NCBI GenBank assembly: GCA_914767715.1
Contig: OU612074.1
Location: forward strand, 4,107,501-4,171,500
Direction of reading: 5' to 3'
Length of the DNA stretch: 64,000 nt
DNA from: Membranipora membranacea
Lineage: Eukaryota > Bryozoa > Gymnolaemata > Cheilostomatida > Membraniporidae
In this document: piece by piece, positions 10,601-21,600 of the stretch
How the letters are laid out: every line of letters begins with the position of its first letter
Numbering within the stretch: the stretch's first letter is position 1
The notes under the pieces: generated by a model
What the model was told of the DNA's origin: nothing
Seen by the model: only the letters and a program-made list of their open reading frames with translations
The model's database searches: none
Translations under genes and position numbers: made by a program

Positions 10601-12744
10601 ACCCTGGATTTTTGCACATTAAATTAGGCAACATCATTCAATAATGTCTTCGTGCGGAAAAAATCTTTTTTTACTTTTTTTGTTCATTGCAAGGGCAAAG
10701 CGTTGATATGAACAGAAGTTGTTTTTAGCTTTCCTAGACACTTTAAGTTTTAATTTATCATTTTATTCCAATCGTCGCTGTCATTCAAGCTTATCTACCA
10801 AATTAGTCCAAGCGCTTTTTAAAATTTATACCCAAATACCAAAGCATGTTATAGTGAGGCAGTTATTCATAATGAGGCTGTGCCAGACTTACATGGTAAA
10901 ACAAAATCAATGCTCTGCTTGGCATGAATTATTGATGGTGGAAAGAGTGCCTTTAAAAAAGGAAGGTAACTCTCATTCTCTGCATTATGATGTCACAGTC
11001 TCCGGAAGCGCATTTTCCTTGTATTGCACATCCGGGAGACTGTGACATCATAATGCAGAGAATGAGAGTTACCTTCCCTTATGGAAGGCACTCTTACACC
11101 ATGAATTTTGTAGCAAGCGTTGCGGCTGATGGTGAGCATAGACTACACAAACATCTGCCGAAGAGCAAATCTAATACAGGCCGCCACTCTAGTAGGCTTA
11201 AAGACATACCGCTAGTTTACACAAACTATCGTGTAACAAAAAACAGCCTGTTTAGTAAATATGTGGACTAGAAAACATCTTTTCTGTATCATTTTTGTCA
11301 CAATTTGATTTTGCCAGTCTCATTTTATGAAATTATTTTTATTTTTTATTAACTTGTAATGCATGCTTCATATGATCGTATCACCTGTTACGACTTTTAG
11401 CAGCAAAGTCAATAAATCAAATCAAATCAAATGAACAATAATTGCCAAGTAGAGCATCGAATTTTTTTGCTATGCAAATCTGACACAACTTTATCATAAG
11501 TAACTGCCTGACTATAACATGATTTGGTCTTTGGATAGTCGCTATTTACTTTTCTACATTTTATGTCATAATTGAACTGAGACTGAGAACTTATCATTCA
11601 ATAAAACCTCTCATAGAAAATCAACTTACTCTCTTTGTTTGTCAGGGTCTGTCCAGTTACATTATGCAGTCAAATAAATATCTATCTACATATCTACATT
11701 GGCAGGGTTAGGTAATGTTTTGGGCGAAGTCATTAAAGCTATAGTTGCGCCTTCCCATGTTTGGGATCATATTGATGGTCTCAGGGTAATTAAGTGTACC
11801 GTGGCATATGGACACAGTTGAAACCATTAGCTTCACTAAAGTGACAATTTTTCTTAATTTTTCTCACCCACTAGGGTTATCCCCCTCTATCTTTATATAT
11901 TAAAGAGCGATAAACAGGGGACAACCTCAATGGCTGAGATAAGTTGACAAAAAACTTACTTTTTTAGAGAAGCTGTGTACATATGCTATTCAAAAGGTTG
12001 CCATGGTGCTCTTAATCAGACTAAGACCTTCATTATGATACCAAATATGGGGAGGCGCTACTATAGCTTTAAAACAAGGAGCACAATACTGACACCCGTC
12101 TGGTAGTAGATGTGGAGGACTGGTTATACTGTTGTAGTGCGGGCCCAGCCATGTCAGTCACTGATCTCTTCATGAGTTCCAAACTCTCCTCCTCTGTCAG
12201 ACTCAGGAACTCACTGAACCCGTCTACAGAGGCCTGATACGTGTTAGTTAGGATGATGTCACAGCCGGCCTCCAGGAACTGAAGATGTGCTTCTACAAAT
12301 CGGACATAACATTTAGGTATCTCTGGAAGAAACAGTAACTGACAGACATCTTACGACAAATTGATCTTTTTTTTTATAAGGAATCACTGGTATCTTATCA
12401 GTGAATAAGGAGATTTTTTTGTATACATTACCAAACCTAATCCTTACCCACTTTGCTGTCGCAGAGGCTCTCCATTGTTTTCAATCGAAAGCCTATGTGG
12501 TATACCAGCGACCTGGCCAAAGTTTCAGCATTTGAAATTAATGCACTAACAGACAGTTCCTATTGGCGATTGCGTAATGACCTAGCCACTTACTCTTTAC
12601 AGCCTCAGGGTGAGTTTGGAGGAGCCTCGCGCTCCACAGAGGGTCTCTATCTATACTCTCACAACCATTATCTGTGAGCTGAGACGCGAAACCACCATCC
12701 AGTAACAGAGTGTTACACTTTGAAGGTGCCTCCATCTCTGGGGC
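6733..12744 (-). CDS. Homocysteine S-methyltransferase (MmuM/HMT family), six exons
   Basis: Exons in transcript order: 12744-12594 (ATG at 12735), 12292-12130, 9901-9778, 8418-8287, 7553-7378, 6910-6733. All use GT-AG and compatible phases, giving about 304 aa, close to the family's usual 300-340. Family landmarks occur in order: LLLDGG (residues 10-15), DPLWSARLL (31-39), GSIGPYGA, DGSEYHG, FAFETIP, AWLSYAC, GVNC (Cys217) and LIGGCCR (Cys283, Cys284). The three Cys bind the catalytic Zn in this family, which transfers a methyl group from S-methylmethionine or a related donor to homocysteine to form methionine. The enzyme is cytosolic; no signal peptide is present. An acceptor at 12745 implies a further 5' exon, probably UTR. 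An in-frame ATG at 12825 would need that intron retained. The end of exon 2 is the weakest junction: the donor at 12129 (GTATAA) is the only one that keeps phase, and it leaves a linker about 8 residues shorter than usual. Introns hold several MITEs. Confidence 0.9.
7242..7298. repeat. Two poly(G) runs in the last methyltransferase intron
   Basis: Runs of about 14 G (7242-7255) and 11 G (7288-7298) within a G-rich stretch. On the minus (transcribed) strand they read as C runs upstream of the exon 6 acceptor. They could form a quadruplex on the plus strand. Confidence 0.7.
7594..7619. repeat. (TA)n microsatellite
   Basis: About 13 TA units in the methyltransferase intron 4, immediately upstream (on the minus strand) of the exon 5 acceptor region. 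Confidence 0.9.
8430..8449. repeat. (TA)n microsatellite
   Basis: About 10 TA units a few bases upstream (minus strand) of the exon 4 acceptor of the methyltransferase gene, in place of a normal polypyrimidine tract. Confidence 0.85.
8551..8660. mobile_element. Short TIR element, family C copy 1
   Basis: A ~110-bp foldback. The left arm ACCAAGTTTGTCCGTTTGCC pairs with the right arm GGCAATTGGATTAATTTTGAT. It is related to the copies at 30,963-31,080 and 34,198-34,312; the first of these also shares the internal GGAGTT-TCCC block. It is non-coding and sits in intron 4 of the methyltransferase gene (between exons 4 and 5). Confidence 0.5.
9107..9695. mobile_element. MITE family B, copy 1, with a nested insertion in its left arm
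   Basis: A long inverted repeat with ~200-base arms. Matching blocks are AACCACTGTTCATATCAG, GCAGAAGGGCATTAT and TAGAGTATGTTATCTCCCCTGT, each repeated as complement on the right side. It is homologous to the element at 10,282-10,742, including the internal AGTCAGAGATATTTTAGTG-type block. Its left tip is split by a 134-bp insertion (9118-9251). The right tip has diverged or is truncated after about 9690. It is non-coding and lies in intron 2 of the methyltransferase gene's first-listed transcript order, next to exon 3, on the 3' side of that exon. Confidence 0.65.
9118..9251. mobile_element. 134-bp Harbinger-like MITE nested in another MITE, TTA duplication
   Basis: The terminal inverted repeats AGCCTGGTACCCATCAA and its partner at 9235-9251 match at 15 of 17 positions. 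TTA flanks both sides (9115-9117 and 9252-9254). Removing the insert and one TTA restores the sequence AGTGTTTAGGAATGC, which matches the intact left tip AGTGTCTAGGAAAGC of the second family B copy. A 3-bp TTA duplication is typical of PIF/Harbinger elements. Non-coding. Confidence 0.75.
10282..10742. mobile_element. MITE family B, copy 2 (461 bp), TTAA flanks
   Basis: The ends AGTGTCTAGGAAAGC and GCTTTCCTAGACACT are exact complements, and the arms continue through CTGTTCATATC and TACTCTAGACC-type blocks. TTAA lies directly outside both ends (10278-10281 and 10743-10746), consistent with a piggyBac-type TTAA target duplication. Open frames over it encode nothing recognisable. Confidence 0.75.
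10931..11107. mobile_element. 177-bp foldback element with ~75-base arms
   Basis: The core arms GGAAGGTAACTCTCATTCTC...ACAGTCTCC and their complement are almost identical over about 48 bases. Outer parts (ATTGATGGTG / CACCATGAAT and AGAGTGCCTT / AAGGCACTCT) extend the pairing around a ~28-base loop. The high arm identity suggests recent insertion or gene conversion. Lies in the ~2.2-kb methyltransferase intron 2. Confidence 0.7.
11380..11433 (+). repeat. Non-LTR retrotransposon-like 3' tail with (AAATC)n
   Basis: The sequence AAAGTCAATAAATCAAATC, followed by further ATCAA units, resembles the 3' terminus of CR1/L2/RTE-type LINEs or dependent SINEs, which end in short tandem repeats after an AATAAA. 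No reverse-transcriptase frame is present upstream, so this would be a dead 5'-truncated copy. Ends are uncertain. Confidence 0.35.
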
Positions 12745-12745
12745 C

Positions 12746-13690
12746 TGTAAACAAAAAGATGCATGAGTAAATCCAGAAAGGGGAGGGGGGCGGAGTCGCC
12801 TATAAAACAATGCTGGTGATGTCATGGTAATAGTGCGAGTCTATTGGTTCAGATATGATATATTTTTACTCATGACTTAATTTTTGTTTCTGTGTTTCAA
12901 ATCTGACTATTTGTTCAATCACGATCCTTGTATTTGAACGCGGTGGATGATATCAATGAGAGACTAGCCCCTGTTATATGCCACGTAAAATCTAATAACT
13001 TCAGAACAACAAAAATAACCAGGAATCATGGTTCACTTCCTCAGGGATGGTTTTAGTTCAGATGTCTAAAATATGGTGATACTACGCAGTTAAATTATTA
13101 TTATCTTTATTACTAACCATTGGTAGCAGACTAAAAAATTAGCAGCGACCCTTATAGGTTTTTGTAGAAAAAGAGGAGGCATCCTGGGTATAAAAAGTGA
13201 AATATAAAAACTAATCAGTTTAGTTTATTCTTTATAATTAATACAGCCGGCATTGCTATACTTCATTTAGTACTGTGCTCGATCTCAGAGCAGAGCTACA
13301 CTTGGTGTCTGTCTGGCAATGTTTTAGTATTAAACAGTGGTGCGCGTACCACTGCAAGACACCCAGGTCTTCATCTAGAAACCATGAGTCAAGCGCTGTT
13401 TTGAGGCCTTCTCTAGAATAACCTCCTCATGGCTGGCCACAGCAGAATGAAACCACCCCTATGTGTTGATGAGAATCTCAAACATTGCTTTTAGCCCTCA
13501 GTACATGTTGTCAGTTTTGGTATTTTGAAATTTTGACAAGTATTTCTTTGCCTATCACTACAAACGTCTTGTTTTTTAAATGTTTCCCCCTCTCATGGGC
13601 CAAACAGGACTATCTTCTCAAGATAGGGTCCCCAAAAAAGACCCATTCTACTACTAGATCCCATGCATACTGCCTATTCATAGCAGAAGA
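12746..13690. other. Upstream flank of the methyltransferase gene, no gene recognised
   Basis: Expected to hold the methyltransferase promoter and 5' UTR exon on the minus strand, but no TATA box or GC-rich block stands out. No coding feature recognised. Confidence 0.4.
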
Positions 13691-13701
13691 AGACTGTCTC
13701 T

Positions 13702-13779
13702 AACTGTGCCTAGCTGGTAGTAGCATTACCACAATCACTTTGATAACGTAATGCCACTACCAGCTATCCCGACACAGTT
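13702..13779. ncRNA. 78-nt hairpin, pre-miRNA-like or tiny foldback element
   Basis: AACTGTG(C)C-TAGCTGGTAGTAGCATTAC pairs with GTAATGCCACTACCAGCTA-(TCC)-GACACAGTT around an 18-base loop. The stem of about 27 pairs has small bulges, which is the size and shape of a microRNA precursor. A short transposon-derived hairpin would look the same; no second copy was seen in this window. Confidence 0.35.
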
Positions 13780-14632
13780 TGAGCGCATTCACTATTGTCT
13801 GTTGGGAGTGCAGATAACATACTCAACAGCTCACAGGGGGACCTTAGTTAATACTTGTTTGGGCCTTTACAGCCTGCAGTGCCCCTGTCATCACAATCAA
13901 TGAATTTGCTGTTACAATGAGGACAAGCAACACCCTATGATAAACAGTGCTTCTGGGTGGTCTACAAAGTGGACAGTGTCACAAGATTTTATCTTGGATC
14001 CTGAGAAAAAAATTGGTGGCACTGGCATGTGCTCAGCACACCAGGTACAACAGTATAGAGTTGTACTTCCATCTGAAGTCTGAAAAAGCTATCAAAGTCA
14101 AGATAGACAGAAGTGCTTCAAAGGTGTATCAAGTAGCCTCCCCAAGAGGTGCCACAAAAGGGCACACTACTCGCATACACAAGCCAAGCCTCTGCGGTCG
14201 GGTTATTGGGTATGATGATACTCTCAGGCATCCCGATGATCCACGCCCATTGAAATCATCAATCTAAGATGGTGCAGATTATCAAATGCGTTGGAAGGCA
14301 AATATTTTTGTTCAACACAAAGTTTGACCCATTCGAATTGCTCCGAACTGAAAACAAACTAATGGATAAAATAGCTGCGCACTTCTATATCCAAAATTTT
14401 AGATGCTTTAATGTCAAGGGTTTTTGTCACAGAGCATGTCTGGTTGACATATCAGAATATGTTAAACCAGGCTTACCTAGCATTGTCACAAGGCAAATTT
14501 TTTCTGTCAAAACAAAAAAATTGACCTCGTGACAAAGCTATGGCTTACCCATCATCGATATCCTATAAGTCTAAGTGCTCAGACGGCTGCAACGCAAGTT
14601 AGTTGTTGTTAATGTCATGCCGCTTAAGCTCT
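13780..14632. other. Intergenic, weak open frames of unknown meaning
   Basis: Two consecutive plus-strand open frames (13947-14267 and 14269-14532) have no recognisable domain and no clear start context. On the minus strand near 13850-13925 a short frame encodes a C-x2-C...C pattern (CPHC, then CDD, GCK) that could be a degraded zinc ribbon. I would not call a gene here; a decayed transposon is possible. Confidence 0.3.
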
Positions 14633-14996
14633 GGCTACACACGCCGTACTATCCATAGGATTGGGAAACATTTAGTAAGGCTACGGATTGGGCAAGGTGC
14701 TACACACGCCTATTAATAGCTAGGCCTATTCCTTTCAATTAGAATACAATTTGGGTCTGCTTTGCCTTCCTATTATTCAACTTAAATGAATTAAACCGAT
14801 CACTATTTAGTAATTTAATTAAAGCCCCACCTCTTTCAAAAATAACAAAGGAATAGCCGGCCGTACTACGGCTACGGATAGAACCAACAAATTGGTTAGC
14901 CCATCTGAGGCATCTGGCAGAGCTAACCTAGCTATCCTATGCATCTGGCAGAGCTACAGATGCCCCAATCCTGTGGAAAATACGGCGTGTGTAGCC
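14633..14996. mobile_element. 364-bp MITE with inverted repeat GGCTACACACGCCGTA
   Basis: GGCTACACACGCCGTA at the left is matched exactly by its complement at the right (14981-14996), and pairing continues through AGGATTGGG / CCCAATCCT. An extra copy of GCTACACACGCC occurs inside at about 14,700. Non-coding. The flanks do not show a clear 8-bp duplication, so the superfamily is open (hAT-like by its end sequence at best). Confidence 0.55.
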
Positions 14997-15760
14997 ACAA
15001 CTTTAGAGCACTTAGACAGTAGTATCCTATCAAAGAGAGCAAAATACCGGCAGAGTTATCCCCTCCGAACAGCAGTAAGTGTGGTGAGTGTAAGTATAAA
15101 GAGAGTCTGATGAGAATAAGTATGGTAAGTAGAGCGCAACTGCTCAAACTACAACATTTCCAAGTTTATGATCAACATAGAGAACCGCACTATATCGGGA
15201 CTCTAAGTACCTAACACGTACCCGCCCCTAATTATATGATTTAACCTCACACCACATCCCATTTAATGGTATTCAGGATACTTGAATTAGTTCATGCTCT
15301 ATCGATCAGAGGTATACATGCAGTAGTGTATCATGTCATCAATGAGATAGATAATAACATCTCCTTTCAGAGGGCCTCCACCCAGATCAGCATCCTGGCT
15401 TACCTGACTGGTAACACTTTATTAATATGGTTCAATCAGGGGCCATCAGATGGTAATAATATCACACGGTGTAAATACGTCATTCGGAAATTGGTCATAT
15501 AGCCAAACCTTGTAAGCATCCAAAGTCCAAACAACACATCAACGCCTTTTGATGGGTAAAACATAAATTACGTTGTGCAGTCCAGCAAACATGTTTTATG
15601 GTGATTGTGGCACTGCTGATTATATATGAAGTGAGCTCTAAACAGTGAATATGGCCTTAGCGACCTTCTGACACCTTGTCATTGTACAGTCGTCTGCTCT
15701 TTGAACTCAAACACTAGGGTGGACACAACTCATAATTGTAAACTTAAAATCAGATCAAAG

Positions 15761-15787
15761 CAGGGAGTTTGGATCCCAAACTCCCTG
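15761..15787. repeat. Perfect 12-bp hairpin, 3-base loop
   Basis: CAGGGAGTTTGG and CCAAACTCCCTG flank ATC. No surrounding element is visible. Confidence 0.7.
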
Positions 15788-18573
15788 ATAAAAGCAGGTC
15801 AAAGTTCAGGTATAATGATTGTCAATTTCTTATAAAATCAAATAAATTGCACATTAAAGGGTCAGTCCTATTAGAAAAGTGGATATATTACCCCAGTAAA
15901 TAAAATATTGTGAGTTCATAGATCAAATAAAAAGAATTAAAAAATGATAATTGTGGAAAATGGCAATTAGTTTTCTTTTAAATTATTTTAGCAAGGATCA
16001 TAGTGGTCAGGGGGAGGCAATAAATCACTATGATCCACGATGATCCAATTTTTTTTTGCAGTTTTACTGCAATTAGGATCACAGGCTGTTTTATTTCATA
16101 TTTCAGTACAGCAGGGTAAGCGTGTATATTGCTGCAGTACATATGATGACAGTGGCTTTGAAACCTATCAATCAGTTTGTAGAAACATGAGTCACCAATT
16201 AACTTCACATACTGTCACAATACTTTATTTATTTATTTTTAGAGGTGGGCTTGAAAGTTTACAACCAGGGAGAATACAACTAAATGATAGTTAAAAGCAA
16301 CTTGTTGACCTCTGAGGCAGCCAAAAAAAATTAAGATTAATTAGGCCACATGTGGTAAAATTAGATAGAGTAATTTGACATGGTGGATTAAAAATTGTTA
16401 CGTCATTGATTGCCGTAAGGCTTCGTAACAAAGTCACCATGATTAATATATGAAGGTGATCCTATTGATTAAAGATTGATTCAGCGCTAAAGCTAATGTA
16501 TCAGCAGAGACATTATGTGTACATAAAAAAAACAGCCATACTACATTATCTGACTAGGATAAGTTGTGGCTACAGTAACGCCATATCTCAAGGTGCCGCG
16601 ACGTAATATAATCGGTGTTGTATGTAGAAGCTCTCTGCCAATGTGTGAAATCAGAAGCGGACGGTTTGTGGTTACTTCTATTCTATTAAAACTATGGCCC
16701 AGAGAGCTGAAATTAAATGCATGTAACTTCCGACTTGGGAACACTGTTGGATGTTAGGTGTTGAACTCTGGTTATCGTTTGATCATACAGCAATGGAATG
16801 GGTGATCACAATATGAACAAGAGATTTCTACACGCACATATAATATATGAATGTGAACTCCTTGATCAATCTTAATTGCCTGATGGAAATCATATAGACA
16901 GAGTGAGTGTCAGCAAGGAAATAGGAAATGGAATGGTGTGTCCTTGGTTGGTGTCAATAGAATAGTAGTAGAGTAGTATTATTTATTTCCATGCATTGAT
17001 TAACCATTATTAACTATTTTTATTGGACCAACTGGTTACGTGCAGAGTGCCCCAACCTAGGGCATATACATATATACATAGGCCTACTGGAAGCCACATG
17101 CAATACACCACTAACTCTGTTACGACCTAAGACAGTCTTGTATATGTGTGTGGATTATACTGATAATGAATGGATTAGGAGTGAGCCATTTCTTCTGTGA
17201 CACATGTGTGACACATTATACCCTCCCTCCTACCAGCAGCATTTACATTAAAAAAAAGTCAAGCAATAAAGAGATTACTCAGCCAATGATATAGCATGTG
17301 AGTTTATTTATGCTAATCAGCTTGTTTATAACAATTTCTTTGTACTGGGAAATCAAACAAGCAAAACTGGTAATTCCCAACCACATTCACTCTGATCCAA
17401 GCTATGTCAAGGGCAAAAGATACGTGATTGGACGATGTTGCCGTGTCATACCGAAGCTGTCCCATAGAGATTTTGGTAAGTCAATGTGACTCAATGAAAC
17501 AAAATTCATGTTATCCTTGTTTTATGTCAACATCCAGCCACTGCATTCAATATGAGTGTATCAAAGTGATGCCTTAGATGTTAGTTTACACATTTTCATT
17601 GTAACTTTTGTAGGGGCAAGCATGGTTTACTAGTAAGTGTCCAGTATCAGGACCCCTTACAGAACGGGAAACTTCCCCTTTCTCCAAATCACAAGTAAGA
17701 CTTTTACTACTAGATCTGTTAAATATGATGTTTCAAGCATACCTCTGTCAATTTAAATGTCACAGCATTGTATAAGTATGAGTTTCACCCTAAAGTACAG
17801 GCCATAGAATGACATGCTGCAGCCCCACATATATTCAAAAATGAATTAAATAAATTGCCAAGCCACACAGCAGACCTCATCTGACATCTGTCTGTATTGT
17901 AAGATAGTGTTACACACATACATACACACAAAATTGGATTGGATTGATTGATTAACAGCTATCCCCTGCAAGCTTTCGACTCAAAGAGGGTATAACATGT
18001 TACCTACACTACTGTTTGACCCTGAGAGATAGTGATACGCTCTTAGTCTGCTAGGAGAAAGAAGGAAAGCAAAAAAGTGGTTGTAGGTACTAGGTGTTAG
18101 ACAATTAAATATATTATACAGTACATCACTTCATAAACTAACTGATATTATTGCCATTGCGGCTTATACACGGGAGTAATATATATGTCTTCCGTATGAA
18201 ATACATTGGCATTTTGTGCTCATCTCAGTCATATATTAGCTACACTAGGACTACTAACTACGGAGTCTCAAACAGCCGCCCCATGTAAACGGTTTGCCGG
18301 TGTATAATCTTTTAGGACAGTATTGGTTGGGCATAATGTCATATCGTCAAATAGTTAATTCCTCCCAAAGCAGCTGTATGAATTCATGGAACATGTATTG
18401 TCCAGACTTGTGACTGAGACCAGCTAGGTTTACTAATAGAACTTCGGTCTTAATATACTAACTAAACCTCTGTTTGCTTTCTCAGTTCACTGTCAAAGCT
18501 CAAATGCAGGTTGTTTTCTATCGTTGAGAAAGTAACTTTGATTCTGTCAACTTCTTATTTCTGTATATTTCAG
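15788..18573. other. Intergenic / 5' region of eIF4G, no gene recognised
   Basis: This 2.8-kb stretch has no convincing coding exon. It should contain the eIF4G promoter and first non-coding exon(s), since the first coding exon begins at a splice acceptor. I cannot place the transcription start. Confidence 0.45.
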
Positions 18574-18597
18574 GTTTACTCTTCCCAAGTTGTACTA

Positions 18598-18606
18598 ATG
18601 TACTAG
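18598..18606 (+). promoter_or_regulatory. Two-residue upstream ORF (ATG-TAC-TAG) in the eIF4G leader
   Basis: Within the 5' UTR portion of exon 18574-18646, a minimal open frame (Met-Tyr-stop) ends 10 bases before the eIF4G initiator at 18617. So short a uORF this close to the main start would be expected to impede or gate initiation by reinitiation or leaky scanning. It depends on the exon starting at the acceptor at 18573. Confidence 0.5.
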
Positions 18607-18616
18607 ACCAAGAGTC

Positions 18617-21600
18617 ATGTCAGCTTACAACCCTAATATACGGCAGGTAGGGAGGTGTGACCTATCACAAAGCTTGCTCAGCATATCATAAAGCCACTAC
18701 ACATGGTGGCAAATATTATTGTAGCTTGGATTGATGGAAATAATTAGGGATACAGTGATATACGTCTCCATTGATTCACTGGTTAATTCACTCATCAGTT
18801 GCTCCAACACTCTGGTCAGCTGTCGTTTCTGCCAAATGTGACATCGGTGGACAGCAGACTATGATTGTTGACCATGTCTATGACATCACGCATTTTATGT
18901 TGTGTATTTGTTTGGGCTGAAATTTAAAAGGCGTTTTGATATTTTTTGCAGTTTTGACATGTATTGTGCTGTATTGAGCCATAGTGACTGTCTCGGCACA
19001 CACCATTCTCAGTTTAGTCCTTTCTTTTCTTTACATCTCTTGTCATACTTTATTTTACCAGCAACGTGCCATGTCACAGCCTAGAGGAATACCCACCAAT
19101 CATCAACGGGGACACAATATACACGGTATGAGCGGAACTTCGCCTCAAACACCGATGCACTTCTCCCCTCAACATCAACAGTATATGATAGCTAATATGC
19201 CGGGACAAGCTATGGTATGTATTATAGTTACTGCCTTTAGATAGTGGTTTTGCTGCAATTTGAATTGGAAGTTCCAGGGGTATTAGACCCTAGGCCTACA
19301 GTGTGTGATCTTTGAGTGTAGCATAATCGTAATCTCCTGCCACTTGGCACTATCCGCTCACTGTTGGGAGGGTTGGTTCTGCTTGTTGTGGTTGCTGTGC
19401 AGACAGGACTCTTGAAGAAGATTGCTACTATGAGGTATATAATGATGACCGTGGTGCCTGAATGTGAGCAACTTGATATTCTTGGTTCAATACACAAAAA
19501 TCACACCATCTATCGATATGTCATATTCCACGCTCAAATGATAGACTTAGGGAATCATGACTATCACTCCAGTTTTTGACCTCCACCTAGACACAAGCAG
19601 CACTTTGCTGTCTGTTAATATGATACTTAGGTCATGTGTCTGCAGAATGATTTTCTCTTATTGAACAGATTGGTTTGTGGATCTCATTATCATCACCTTC
19701 ATATCATAGCTGCTCCCTATCTCTGTCTACAGCGACCTTGTCTTGTATCACTTATTGTTCTGACAGCTGACTGAGGCTATGTTCTATGCTGGTAGAAGAG
19801 CAGTCTGGTGGTCGCGGTACATTGTTCTGATGATTGCTGCTTGGTTCTATCAATACCTTAATTCCAATTTGATGATGGTACTGAGGGTGTGATGTTTGAT
19901 TTTGACCCTTTATTATCCATGCAATCTGAGAGGATGTTTATATTGTAGAAAAGTCAAATAGCTGTTTATTCACAAAATCTTTTTATGCAGTATTTCAGCC
20001 CCCATTGTGTCATCATGGCAGTGAAATATTGATTGCTTTGTTGCCCAATTATTGATAGTGAGGGTTTATATTCATAAGTTTTGCTTTCCCCTTCCTTCAC
20101 AGTGAAAGTGGTCAGTGGAATTCCCAAACATTGATGATTCAAACTCACACCTAGGCCTGATTTCTCATGCTGTCTTGACTTGAACCTCTGTGCACTCTAA
20201 ACTCTCAGTGTTGTAATATAACTCAATGCAGCAACAGTATGAGAACAGGTCATGATTTACTCATTGCCCAAGTTCTAAGGATTGCTTAGCTATTCGTAAC
20301 TCACTCCTCAGTCTTCAGTCTTTGTTGGACATGATTCGTATGTTTAGTAGAGAGACGTTGACTGACAGAAACACCCATTGGGTAATGGATGCAGTGATTA
20401 TGATTGTACACCATCTCCCATACAGTCTATCAGATAGACTCAGTCAGTTAGATTCTAAGTAACTTTGCCCTGCGCTCTTACTGTGGAAGTTGATGAGAGA
20501 TTAAGTATTAGCAGCATATTAGAATACTGTTTTATATATCTCATTGAAGTGTTACTGACGAAGCCTGTGGCCTCCCTGAGGCAATATTGGATACAGCAGC
20601 TTGTAGTAAATGCTGGCTCCATTTTTGTGGGTTATTTGGTGGTCTTTCATGACATGACTACAGCTAGTCGCATTGAGTCTGTCAACTTATTACAACGTGT
20701 ACATGAGCCACTGTAGATCTCATGTAACATGATCGGTTGCTATGGATATGAGTTTGAAGTATTTTGGGACAGGAAATAGGTGAATGATGTTGCTCTTGTA
20801 ATTTGATGACACCGCAAAAGCTAATAATATATTGATAGAAGCGGACAAGGATTGTATAAGCTCAGTCCTCCTTAGTGTTGACTTGAGTGGTGTATTAGTG
20901 ACGCTCCTGATATCCTCCTTATATTGATGCTGTTAAGTTTGTAAGTGTAGCTTTTCTGTAAAACTCGGAGAGAAGCTTTTGTTTATCTAAGGATATAATC
21001 ACAACCTCTACTGGAGCAGCCTTTAGTCAACTCCTCGCAGACCTCTCTACAACCTAACGACTATACAATGAGTTCAGTAAGTAGCTACCATCGAGTTATC
21101 AGACAGCGTTTAGCACTTTCTCACTTTTTCACTACCGACCTTGCCTCATCATCATGTGTGCTCATCTAATCAGTGTAGTGATTCTCTGGGGCGTTGACCG
21201 TTCATGTTGCTATAGACACCCAGTCAATTACAGCTGATCTAAATCACATAGCTAAGAGTTGGATTAGTGGGTTACCCTCTTAACACCACTAGTGTTGACC
21301 ACAGAAGATGCGATAGTAGTAAATCTCTGATGATCATGACATTATTCCATGCTGAAGATATTATATACTATGATTGAGTGAGTGAGGTGTTTAGAATTCT
21401 ACTGCCCCTGTTTTTAGGAACTTTGAGACCTATGTAAGTTGGTTGCATCAAAAGCAGGTCTCCGGCAGGATGAAGGTTTAGTTAGAGACACATTACATTA
21501 TCCTGATAATGTGTTTTTATTGGTGTCAGTTTCCTGAATCTATTATGACATGTGTTCACATTATGTTCACATTATGTTCACATTATATACGACTGAACAC

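Noticed and set aside
13850-13925. Minus-strand CPHC...C zinc-ribbon-like peptide, possible transposase N-terminus
   Set aside because: Only about 25 residues between stops and no catalytic domain nearby.
13947-14532. Two consecutive plus-strand open frames that might be a gene
   Set aside because: No domain, poor start context, and no splice-consistent continuation; at best a decayed transposon.
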